A DNA stretch of 64,000 nt from Massiliimicrobium timonense (GTDB lineage: Bacteria > Bacillota_I > Bacilli_A > Erysipelotrichales > Coprobacillaceae). A model generated the notes under the pieces. That model had not been told where the DNA came from and did no database searches. It was given only the letters and a program-made list of their open reading frames with translations. The position numbers and the translations under genes are program-made. This document shows, piece after piece, positions 54,368 to 61,240 of this stretch. Numbering within the stretch: position 1 is the first letter of the stretch; the number at the start of each line of letters is the position of its first letter. The stretch spans positions 1 to 64,000 of the forward strand of contig NZ_NFLJ01000004.1 of assembly GCF_002160865.1 (NCBI RefSeq). Reading direction: 5' to 3'.

Positions 54368-55375
54368 TTACCCCAATAATAACGCAATAAAAATCAATGC
54401 TAATATAACCTGTGATGTTCCTGTTAAACATCCATAAAGCATAGCTTTTGGTCCTTCTTTCATTAAATCAGCAAATTTCACACGCATTCCTATGGCTGCT
54501 AAAGCAATAATTTCAAATTGAGTACTTATCATTTTGGCTGCAGCAGAAAGAATAACAGGTACAAATCCACTACTATTAATAAGACTCAATATAAAAAATC
54601 CAATAACAAACCATGGTACTTTTGCTTTTACCTTTGATGCTTTGCCTTCTTTTTTAGCAAACAATGGCTGATTCTCATCAAGATTCATTCTGGCATATGT
54701 TAAAGCAACGACAACCACAAAAATGATTCTGACGATCTTAAAAATTGTTGCAAACTCTACAACTTCTTGATTGACTAAAGATGCTGAAGCAATCACTTGA
54801 CCAATGGATTGTAGTGTCCCACCAATCATAGCTGAAGTATGCAAGGTTTCATGATGATATAACAAACCAGTGACAATTGGTAACACAACCATTAAGATGG
54901 TTCCAGTCACATTCACAATCGTAATAGAAATTCCCTTATCTTTACTATCTGCTTCCACAATAGGAGATACCGTACCAATGGCTGAAGATCCACATACAGC
55001 ATTTCCAGCACACATTAATAAGGAAAATTTCTTGGTGAATTTTAATCTTCTTCCTATCAAATAACATATAGCAATCGTACATGTCATCTGCAATGCAATA
55101 AATACAACACCTTGAAAACCAATCCCCATAATATCTGTTAATTGCAGTGTCAATCCCGTTAAAACAATTGAATATTCTAACAATCGACTCTCAGAAAACT
55201 TTGTTCCAACATTAAAAATATCTTTGTTTAAAAATGTATTTCCGGCAATCATCCCGATACCTATCGCAAATAAAGCAGCACCAATACTTGGAAAAAATTT
55301 AGCAATCTGTTGAGCAATCAAACCAATGATGACACAAACAATAAATCCGGGTAATATTTCTTTTATCTTATTCAT
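54368..55375 (-). CDS. YeiH/UPF0324-family putative sulfate exporter
   Basis: 335 residues with about ten membrane helices. Family blocks are GAALFAIGIGMIAGN, LLEYSIVLTGLTLQL, LLMCAGNAVCGSSAIGTVSPIVEA (the conserved CG-SSAIAA-like region) and TLQSIGQVIASASLVN. Members are annotated as putative sulfate or sulfonate-linked exporters; the evidence is mostly genetic context, including a divergent LysR gene as here. ATG 55375 follows GGAG at nine bases; an upstream TTG is inside the site. Confidence 0.87.
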   Translation of the reverse strand: MNKIKEILPGFIVCVIIGLIAQQIAKFFPSIGAALFAIGIGMIAGNTFLNKDIFNVGTKFSESRLLEYSIVLTGLTLQLTDIMGIGFQGVVFIALQMTCTIAICYLIGRRLKFTKKFSLLMCAGNAVCGSSAIGTVSPIVEADSKDKGISITIVNVTGTILMVVLPIVTGLLYHHETLHTSAMIGGTLQSIGQVIASASLVNQEVVEFATIFKIVRIIFVVVVALTYARMNLDENQPLFAKKEGKASKVKAKVPWFVIGFFILSLINSSGFVPVILSAAAKMISTQFEIIALAAIGMRVKFADLMKEGPKAMLYGCLTGTSQVILALIFIALLLG

Positions 55376-55483
55376 TTCTTTCTTCTCCTTCAACGAAGCT
55401 ATATTACCATATTTTACCTATAAATAATAATTATAATATTTTATTTATCATAAGAATATATTATAATAAATAAGGTGATTTGT

Positions 55484-56350
55484 ATGATTGATGATAAAAT
55501 GAGAACATTTATTGAAGTTGTAGAATGTCAAAGTTATACACAGGCAGCCGCCCATTTGCATATAACCCAACCTGCTGTGACACAACATATCAAGGCATTG
55601 GAAGAACATTATCAACAAAAGTTTATTGACCGTACACATAAATCTTTTCATCTGACAAAAATGGGAGAATTACTCTATCACTATGCCAAAACACAAATGC
55701 ATAATGAAAAACTCTTTGAAAAGCAATTACATGATATCCGTCCTTCCTTAATCATAGGTTCAACACTATCTATTGCTGATTACTATATTCCTCATATGAT
55801 TGCTAAAAAAATAATATTAAAGAATTATCATTGTGAAATTGTGGTAGCCAATACACAGACACTGATTCAAAAATTAATTAATGGTGAAGTGGAATGTGCT
55901 TTTGTGGAAGGTCAGTTTGATACAACATTATTTGATTATCATTTACTTAAAAAAGAACGATTTATCGCTGTCGCAAGTCCTTATCATCCCTTAGCACACC
56001 AAACTATCACTTTTGAACAGCTTTTCCCTTATCCATTATTTATAAGAGAAAAAGGTTCAGGCACACGTGATATATTAGAAAACTATCTTCATCAGACAAT
56101 CTATTCTCTGTCAAGTTTTTCACAGCTTGTTGAAGTCGGAAGTTTATCTATGATAAAAACAATGTTAATGGATACTCAAGCAATAACTTTTGTTTATGCC
56201 GGTGTTGTAGAAAAGGAAATAAAAAATAAACAGCTCATTGAGCTGCACATTGATCATTTTGATATCTTTCGTCCCATGCATTTTATTTATCTTCAATCCC
56301 ATATTCATAAAAAATATTACCAACAGCTATTTCATATGTTAACACAATAA
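55484..56350 (+). CDS. LysR-family regulator (YeiE/CysL-like)
   Basis: 288 residues. The helix-turn-helix is FIEVVECQSYTQAAAHLHIT followed by QPAVTQHIKALEEHYQQKF. The ligand domain follows (LIIGSTLSIADYYIPHMI). It is divergent from the YeiH-type transporter, and in other bacteria this LysR group controls sulfur genes and YeiH, so the transporter is the likely target. TATAAT at 55462-55467 is its probable -10. The ATG 55484 has AAGGTGA upstream. The co-inducer is unknown. Confidence 0.9.
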   Translation: MIDDKMRTFIEVVECQSYTQAAAHLHITQPAVTQHIKALEEHYQQKFIDRTHKSFHLTKMGELLYHYAKTQMHNEKLFEKQLHDIRPSLIIGSTLSIADYYIPHMIAKKIILKNYHCEIVVANTQTLIQKLINGEVECAFVEGQFDTTLFDYHLLKKERFIAVASPYHPLAHQTITFEQLFPYPLFIREKGSGTRDILENYLHQTIYSLSSFSQLVEVGSLSMIKTMLMDTQAITFVYAGVVEKEIKNKQLIELHIDHFDIFRPMHFIYLQSHIHKKYYQQLFHMLTQ

Positions 56351-56361
56351 AGGAGATTTAT

Positions 56362-56640
56362 ATGATTTATTTATTATTAATGACAATATTGGGCTGTATA
56401 GTCATGAAAATAGACAAATATAAAGCGATTCATCATCGTTATCGCATCAGTGAAAAACTGATTTTTATCATTGCTATGATTGGTGGAAGTTTAGGTGTTT
56501 GGATGGGCATGTATCTTTTCCATCACAAAACAAAACATTGGTATTTTGTTATAGGAATTCCACTTATCATTTTTATTCAATTCATCATAGCTTATCAATT
56601 TGACTGTTTTTCTTTTCTTGCAGCATCCATAATTTGTTGA
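56362..56640 (+). CDS. DUF1294 membrane protein
   Basis: 92 residues, three membrane helices. KYKAIHHRYRISEKLIFIIA followed by GGSLGVWMGMYLFHHKTKHWYF is the DUF1294 pattern (compare DKxxAxxxxxRIxExxLLxLxxxGGxxGxxxGMxxxxHKTxxxxF). Function unknown. It starts 12 bases after LysR with AAAGGAG and ends inside the 3' end of the convergent GrpB gene (46-base overlap). Confidence 0.85.
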   Translation: MIYLLLMTILGCIVMKIDKYKAIHHRYRISEKLIFIIAMIGGSLGVWMGMYLFHHKTKHWYFVIGIPLIIFIQFIIAYQFDCFSFLAASIIC

Positions 56641-57164
56641 ACAACATCACTTTTCGCATCAGCATAATTTTGAACATATTTCCACTTCTTTTTTGCTAAT
56701 GTTTTTTTCGTATTTGCATAAAGTTCTCTCGCTTCTTGATGTGCTCTTAAATAATTTCTAAAAAGAAGATATTTTTCAATCTCTTTTGAACCTTGAGAAA
56801 AAACATGTAAATGAATATCCGTGTCCGGTCCTAGAAACATATGATGATTTTCAAAATCTGGTTCTTTTATTCTTAAAATATAACCATGTGACACCAAATC
56901 AACTACATAATCTTCTTCCTTTCCAGCATCTTCAACAACAAGTAAAATATCAATAATTGGTTTAGCAATCAAGCCCGGAACTGAAGTTGAACCAATATGC
57001 TCAATCATTAATGCTTTGTCTTTTAAAATTGTTGAAATTCTTTGCTTCTCCCTTTCAAATAAAATAGACCAATTTTCATCATAAGGCTTTAAAACAATTG
57101 TCTGGTTGTGCTCCACCTTTCCACTTACAACCACTTTTTGAATATACTCATCACTTAATTTCAT
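56595..57164 (-). CDS. GrpB-family (UPF0157) protein, nucleotidyltransferase fold
   Basis: 189 residues. VLKPYDENWSILFEREKQRI, HIGSTSVPGLIAKPIIDILL and later FENHHMFLG and HLHVF are the standard blocks of the GrpB/UPF0157 family. It has the DNA polymerase beta-like GS...D-x-D pattern. Some members are fused to CoaE, but the reaction is not known. AAGGAG lies eight bases before ATG 57164, and a GTG at 57173 is part of that site. Its 3' end overlaps the DUF1294 gene on the opposite strand. Confidence 0.88.
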   Translation of the reverse strand: MKLSDEYIQKVVVSGKVEHNQTIVLKPYDENWSILFEREKQRISTILKDKALMIEHIGSTSVPGLIAKPIIDILLVVEDAGKEEDYVVDLVSHGYILRIKEPDFENHHMFLGPDTDIHLHVFSQGSKEIEKYLLFRNYLRAHQEARELYANTKKTLAKKKWKYVQNYADAKSDVVQQIMDAARKEKQSN

Positions 57165-57211
57165 TTGAATCACTCCTTATTCATATCATTGTACACTCTT
57201 TTGAATCAAAT

Positions 57212-57243
57212 AAAAATAAGATTCGTCTTTGAATCTTATTTTT
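57212..57243 (-). terminator. Terminator of the RDD gene
   Basis: AAAAATAAGATTC (57212-57224) and its complement (57231-57243) with a six-base loop, overlapping the stop codon. Confidence 0.82.
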
Positions 57244-57826
57244 CACTTACAACCACTGTTTTAGCAATCTTATCATGAAAAGCCTGTGATAATGGCTGGA
57301 AATAGGCATAAACAATCGAAGCAATCGTCAACCCATAAGCAATATATTTTAAAGGATCAACAAGTGCAGTCAATCCAAATAAAGGCAACATACGTCTGAT
57401 ATAAGTCGCAATAATGATAATTCCCCCTTCTAAAAAAGTTGAACCAATTAATTCTCTTATCATAATAGAAAAAGGTTTTACAGGACTTCCATCAACTTGT
57501 ACAATTTTAATCTTACAAATCTTTTTACCAATCGTTTGTCCTTTCCAAAATATAGGTATAAGAACATAATAAATGATTCCAACAACAATACCAAACACAC
57601 CTAAAAAGAGTCCTATCTCAAAATCATAGTTTTCAAGTTGAAACATAGATGCCTTTAAATAATCACCACCTCTAAAATAAAAGGTAATAGGAATAACTGC
57701 AATCATCTGAGCTAAATACCAATCTATAATCATCGCAAAAAAACGTCGCATTCTTACACGCAAAACATCATAGTTACGAATCTGTTCCTTTTTCTTTTTT
57801 TGATTTCTTTGTTTTTTCTTTGACAT
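57236..57826 (-). CDS. RDD-family membrane protein
   Basis: 196 residues. A highly basic N-terminus (KKKQRNQKKKKEQ) is followed by RMRRFFAMIIDWYLAQMIAV with the Arg and Asp that name the family, three to four membrane helices, and GQTIGKKICKIKIVQVDG, the conserved cytoplasmic block. The role is unknown; RDD proteins are suspected transport or envelope proteins. A ribosome site AAGGAG lies before the ATG, about 45 bases after the NagB-like gene, with a hairpin between them. Confidence 0.87.
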   Translation of the reverse strand: MSKKKQRNQKKKKEQIRNYDVLRVRMRRFFAMIIDWYLAQMIAVIPITFYFRGGDYLKASMFQLENYDFEIGLFLGVFGIVVGIIYYVLIPIFWKGQTIGKKICKIKIVQVDGSPVKPFSIMIRELIGSTFLEGGIIIIATYIRRMLPLFGLTALVDPLKYIAYGLTIASIVYAYFQPLSQAFHDKIAKTVVVSEK

Positions 57827-57848
57827 GACATTATCTCCTTAAAAAGCA

Positions 57849-57872
57849 AAGATAGTGAATATTCACTATCTT
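57849..57872 (-). terminator. Hairpin between NagB-like and RDD genes
   Basis: AAGATAGTGAAT (57849-57860) and ATTCACTATCTT (57861-57872) form a perfect 24-bp palindrome overlapping the stop codon. On the minus strand TTTGCTTTTTAAGG follows. It probably ends or reduces transcription into the RDD gene. Confidence 0.7.
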
Positions 57873-58593
57873 AAAGTCTTTGATAATCTTTCATATCCAA
57901 TAATGATGCTGCATCTTTGTCACAGATAACAGTAAAATTTGGATGAAGTTTCAAAACTGTGGCAGGTAATTCATCAGTGATTGGTGAATCTAAAACTTGT
58001 TTTAAGATTTCTGCTTTATGTTTACCATTGACAATCATTACCAAATGTTTCACACGCATTAAACTCTTAGGACCCATTGTTAATGAATATGGTAAATCTG
58101 GCTTATCTGGATAAGTTGGATTGACAGCATTCTTTGTTTTTCTATCCATGATATAAGTATAACTATCCATAGGTGTACATCTTGGACAATTACTACAGAA
58201 ATGTCCATCCCATCCTAAACCAATCAACATCACATCAATGCCACCTGCATCACGAATTTCCTGATCATATGTTTCCCAGTTTTCCATTGTTGTGATATGA
58301 ATCTTCTCATCTGGAATATGAGCATCTCTAAAGAATAAATCCTGCATTTCTGTCCAGTTAGGACCTGGTTTATCTTCATTGATGTATGGTGCTTCATCAA
58401 AAAGATAGTATTCTACATCTTTGTATTTTTCCTGATCTCTCACTTCAGGAATCATCATTTGATACAAAGTCTTAGGAGAACGACCACTTGTTAATGAAAT
58501 ATTAACACGTTTATCCTGCATCATTGCTCCTAAAAGAATGTGCATAGCACTTTCACTCATTTTTTGTTCATTTTCTTCAATAATTAATTTCAT
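57871..58593 (-). CDS. NagB-family sugar-phosphate isomerase/deaminase-like protein
   Basis: 240 residues in the glucosamine-6-phosphate deaminase/6-phosphogluconolactonase superfamily. SLTSGRSPKTLYQMM binds the phosphate, YYLFDEAPY holds the Asp equivalent to NagB D72, and LIGLGWDGHF has the catalytic Asp-x-His. In E. coli NagB the motif continues NEP with catalytic E148; here it reads SNCPRC, so that Glu is replaced by Cys. The reaction may therefore differ from GlcN6P deamination. It is divergent from a PTS permease gene and close to an RpiR regulator, so it probably acts on the imported sugar phosphate. Confidence 0.78.
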   Translation of the reverse strand: MKLIIEENEQKMSESAMHILLGAMMQDKRVNISLTSGRSPKTLYQMMIPEVRDQEKYKDVEYYLFDEAPYINEDKPGPNWTEMQDLFFRDAHIPDEKIHITTMENWETYDQEIRDAGGIDVMLIGLGWDGHFCSNCPRCTPMDSYTYIMDRKTKNAVNPTYPDKPDLPYSLTMGPKSLMRVKHLVMIVNGKHKAEILKQVLDSPITDELPATVLKLHPNFTVICDKDAASLLDMKDYQRL

Positions 58594-58632
58594 ATTCTTT
58601 CTCCTTGATTTATATTTTTATCATCAGTCGAA

Positions 58633-58656
58633 AGAGAATATGACTCACACACACTT
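58633..58656. repeat. CACACACACTT element, copy 1
   Basis: A 24-base element containing AGAGAATA and ACTCACACACACTT, located at the predicted RNA start of the NagB-like gene. A 23-base near-copy lies at 60255-60277, on the other side of the PTS gene. TTTATCATC also accompanies both copies. Confidence 0.65.
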
Positions 58657-58658
58657 TT

Positions 58659-58686
58659 ATTATAATATGAAAGAAAGCCCTGTCAA
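58659..58686 (-). promoter_or_regulatory. Sigma-A promoter of the NagB-like gene
   Basis: Minus strand TTGACA (58681-58686), 16 bases, TATAAT (58659-58664). The start falls near 58652 within the repeat element, giving a leader of about 60 bases. Confidence 0.75.
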
Positions 58687-58732
58687 GAAAATTTCTTTTT
58701 TCAATCATAAAAAAGAAAATAACAAGGGCTTT
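58674..58732. repeat. Large imperfect hairpin between divergent genes
   Basis: AAAGCCCT (58674-58681) pairs with AGGGCTTT (58725-58732), and inside it TTTCTTTTTT (58692-58701) with AAAAAAGAAA (58709-58718). It covers the -35 box of the NagB-like promoter and could be an operator or a stop for upstream-directed transcripts. Confidence 0.55.
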
Positions 58733-58882
58733 ATGAATCACACACAATATAATATTATAAAACTTTTTTCAACATAATACAATTCATTTCCACAATTTGG
58801 CACATTTTTCTATCATTTGGAATTTTGTTGTATGCGTTTTCAAATAATCTATATAATAACTCTAAAGAAGGGAGGAAATTTT

Positions 58883-60247
58883 ATGAATTTCATGGAAAAA
58901 TTCAATGATTTAGCGGAACGTACCTTAATGCCGATTGCGACTAAACTTGGTAACCAGCGTCATCTTGGTGCCATTCGTGATGGTATGGTTGTTGCGATTC
59001 CACTATCAATCTTAGGTGGTGTGTGCTTGATCATTTCAACGCCACCATTCACACCAGATACATTACCTCAGTGGGGATTTATTACTGATATGTTAATGGG
59101 CTGGTATAATTGGGCACAAACTTATAAAGCAGCCCTACAAGTTCCATATAATATGACAATGGCATTAATGGGACTTTTCATCGCATTCTCTATTTCATAT
59201 CATCTTGCAAAAAGATATGAAATGGCAACATTAAACGCAGCTGTTGTTTCTACTGCAGTCTTCTTGATTGTCAGTGCTCCATCTATGTCTGCTGTGGCAG
59301 CTTCATTGATTAGTGATGGTGCAACTGCTGAAGAATTATTAGCATCAGCAAGTATGTATATTCCAACCACATATCTTGATGCTAAAGGAATTTTTACAGC
59401 CATTCTCGTATCTATTGGATGTGTTGAAATCATGCACTTTATGTTAAAGAAAGATATTCGCTTTAAAATGCCTGAAGGTGTTCCACCAGCAATCGCATCT
59501 TCATTTGATGCTATTATGCCATTATTTGTATGCGTTGTTATTTTCTATGCTATCTCTTTAGTGATTCAAAACTTTAGTGGTGAATTATTACCAAGTACAA
59601 TTATGACAATTTTAGCACCTGCTATTTCTGGTTTAGATTCACTCGTTGGTATCTGTTTAATTACAATCATTTCACAGATCTTCTGGTTCTTTGGATTACA
59701 TGGTGCAAGTATCACTCAGCCAATCAGATTACCTTTCCAAAATATGTATTTGATTGAAAATATTACTGCCTTTACAAATAATGAACCTATCGTTCATTTC
59801 TTTACACAACCATTCTGGTCTTATGTCATTACTTTAGGTGGTGGAGGATCAACACTTGGTCTATGTATCCTCTTATTAAAATCAAAATCTGTTGAATTAA
59901 AAACACTTGGAAAACTTTCTATTGGTCCAGCTATATTCAACATCAATGAACCAATTATCTTTGGTTTACCAATGGTTTTAAACCCTTTGATGATGATTCC
60001 ATTTATCTTTGTACCGGTTGTCAATTCAATTATTGCCTATACATTAATGGCATTGCATATTGTCGGAAAAGGGGTTATCGAAACACCATGGACAACACCT
60101 GCTCCATTAGGTGCAGCACTGGGATGTATGGATATTAAAGCAGCCTTTATGGTCATTGCCCTTATTATTATAGATATTGTTTTATATTATCCATTCTTTA
60201 AATTAATGGAAAAACAAAAATTAAAAGAAGAAAATGCAACTGATTAA
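58883..60247 (+). CDS. PTS system IIC permease (cellobiose/lactose family)
   Basis: 454 residues with about ten membrane helices. EKFNDLAERTLMPIATKLG and HLGAIRDGMVVAIPLSILGG open the protein. FGLHGASITQPIRLPFQNMY and the substrate/active motif GPAIFNINEPIIFGLPMVLN with the key Glu identify the cellobiose/diacetylchitobiose IIC family (CelB/LicC). It imports and helps phosphorylate a beta-linked disaccharide, but no IIA or IIB gene is nearby. ATG 58883 follows GGGAGG; the frame to 58817 is leader. TATAAT at 58852-58857 is the -10 with a poor -35, suggesting activator dependence. Confidence 0.9.
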   Translation: MNFMEKFNDLAERTLMPIATKLGNQRHLGAIRDGMVVAIPLSILGGVCLIISTPPFTPDTLPQWGFITDMLMGWYNWAQTYKAALQVPYNMTMALMGLFIAFSISYHLAKRYEMATLNAAVVSTAVFLIVSAPSMSAVAASLISDGATAEELLASASMYIPTTYLDAKGIFTAILVSIGCVEIMHFMLKKDIRFKMPEGVPPAIASSFDAIMPLFVCVVIFYAISLVIQNFSGELLPSTIMTILAPAISGLDSLVGICLITIISQIFWFFGLHGASITQPIRLPFQNMYLIENITAFTNNEPIVHFFTQPFWSYVITLGGGGSTLGLCILLLKSKSVELKTLGKLSIGPAIFNINEPIIFGLPMVLNPLMMIPFIFVPVVNSIIAYTLMALHIVGKGVIETPWTTPAPLGAALGCMDIKAAFMVIALIIIDIVLYYPFFKLMEKQKLKEENATD

Positions 60248-60254
60248 ATAAGAT

Positions 60255-60277
60255 AGAGAATACACTCACACACACTT
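60255..60277. repeat. CACACACACTT element, copy 2
   Basis: Near-identical to 58633-58656 with one base deleted and one changed, placed between the PTS stop codon and the terminator shared with the RpiR gene. See the first copy for the shared core. Confidence 0.65.
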
Positions 60278-60301
60278 ACATTTATCATCTTTAATCAGTC
60301 A

Positions 60302-60361
60302 AAAAAGATACTTCATTGACCTTTTCACAAAAGCATCCTTTGATCAATGAGGTATCTTTTT
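60302..60361. terminator. Bidirectional terminator between PTS and RpiR genes
   Basis: AAAAAGATACTTCATTGA (60302-60319) pairs with TCAATGAGGTATCTTTTT (60344-60361), apart from a wobble, around a 24-base loop. T-runs lie at both ends. Confidence 0.8.
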
Positions 60362-61135
60362 CATATGGGCATATTCAACACAAATAACATCAGCAATCAT
60401 CATTAATGGATAGGGATGACTAGCATAATCATGACGACTATGATAATAAATATATTCATCAACATAAGGTATATCCAAATCATGACATGATGTAATCATA
60501 TATATTTTAGGTTTGGTTTTCATGTTTTTAAACGGTTTGACACGTTCAAAAACACAATCAAAATAAGTGCCTGTATCTGAGAAAATAATAATTAAATCAT
60601 CTTGATTGGCTTGTCCTATATATTCAGCCTGTTCAGTAAATTTGATACATGTAAAAATATGTTTACCATTCGTCTGTAAATCATATTGTAGATTTAAAGC
60701 AACATTTTCTGACTGCCTATATCCAAAAGCAGCCACATTTTTATATTGTGATATATCTTTCACAAGTTTTTGAATAGACTGTTCATCAATACTTGGTATA
60801 ACAAGTTTTAAATTATCAATTACACTTGTAATATATGATTTTGCAGGTTGATGTGGATCGTATGATTGAAATTCATATTTGCCTTTTGTTGTTTCTTGAG
60901 ATATTCCAAATTTAGCAATCTGATTTTTTAAAGCATTAAAATCACTCATACCTATATCTCGACAAAACCTTGAAATACTGGAATTAGAAACATAACAGCT
61001 TTTGGCTAACTGAGATACTGAACAATCCTCTAAATCCTCAATATTTTCAATAATATATTTAGCAATTTTATAGTTATTACTGCCAAAAGGCTCACTGTTA
61101 ATCATAGAAGACAAAATAATCATTAAATTAAACAT
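60344..61135 (-). CDS. RpiR-family regulator with SIS domain
   Basis: 263 residues. The N-terminal helix-turn-helix reads NYKIAKYIIENIEDLEDCSV, then AKSCYVSNSSISRFCRDIGM. The C-terminal SIS domain (NVAAFGYRQSENVALNLQYDL, LIIIFSDTGTYFDC) binds a sugar phosphate. It probably controls the convergent PTS gene and the NagB-like gene in response to the phosphorylated sugar. GGTGATGG precedes the ATG. The protein is of usual length and all elements are present. Confidence 0.9.
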   Translation of the reverse strand: MFNLMIILSSMINSEPFGSNNYKIAKYIIENIEDLEDCSVSQLAKSCYVSNSSISRFCRDIGMSDFNALKNQIAKFGISQETTKGKYEFQSYDPHQPAKSYITSVIDNLKLVIPSIDEQSIQKLVKDISQYKNVAAFGYRQSENVALNLQYDLQTNGKHIFTCIKFTEQAEYIGQANQDDLIIIFSDTGTYFDCVFERVKPFKNMKTKPKIYMITSCHDLDIPYVDEYIYYHSRHDYASHPYPLMMIADVICVEYAHMKKIPH

Positions 61136-61163
61136 CTGCCATCACCCACTTTTTACTATTATA

Positions 61164-61196
61164 TACCAAAAAAGCTCTCTTTGAAAAGAGCTTTTA
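61164..61196 (-). terminator. Terminator of the surface phosphoesterase gene
   Basis: AAAAGCTCT (61170-61178) and AGAGCTTTT (61187-61195) with an eight-base loop. The minus-strand tail is TTTTTTGG. It lies 45 bases after the stop codon. Confidence 0.75.
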
Positions 61197-61240
61197 AATT
61201 CTTTATTTATCAGGAATAAAACCAATTCCTTTTACCATTT

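Noticed and set aside
58799-58820. TTGGCAC before the PTS gene as a sigma-54 -24 element
   Set aside because: The required GC of the -12 element (TTGC) is not found five bases further on; a TATAAT at 58852-58857 fits better.
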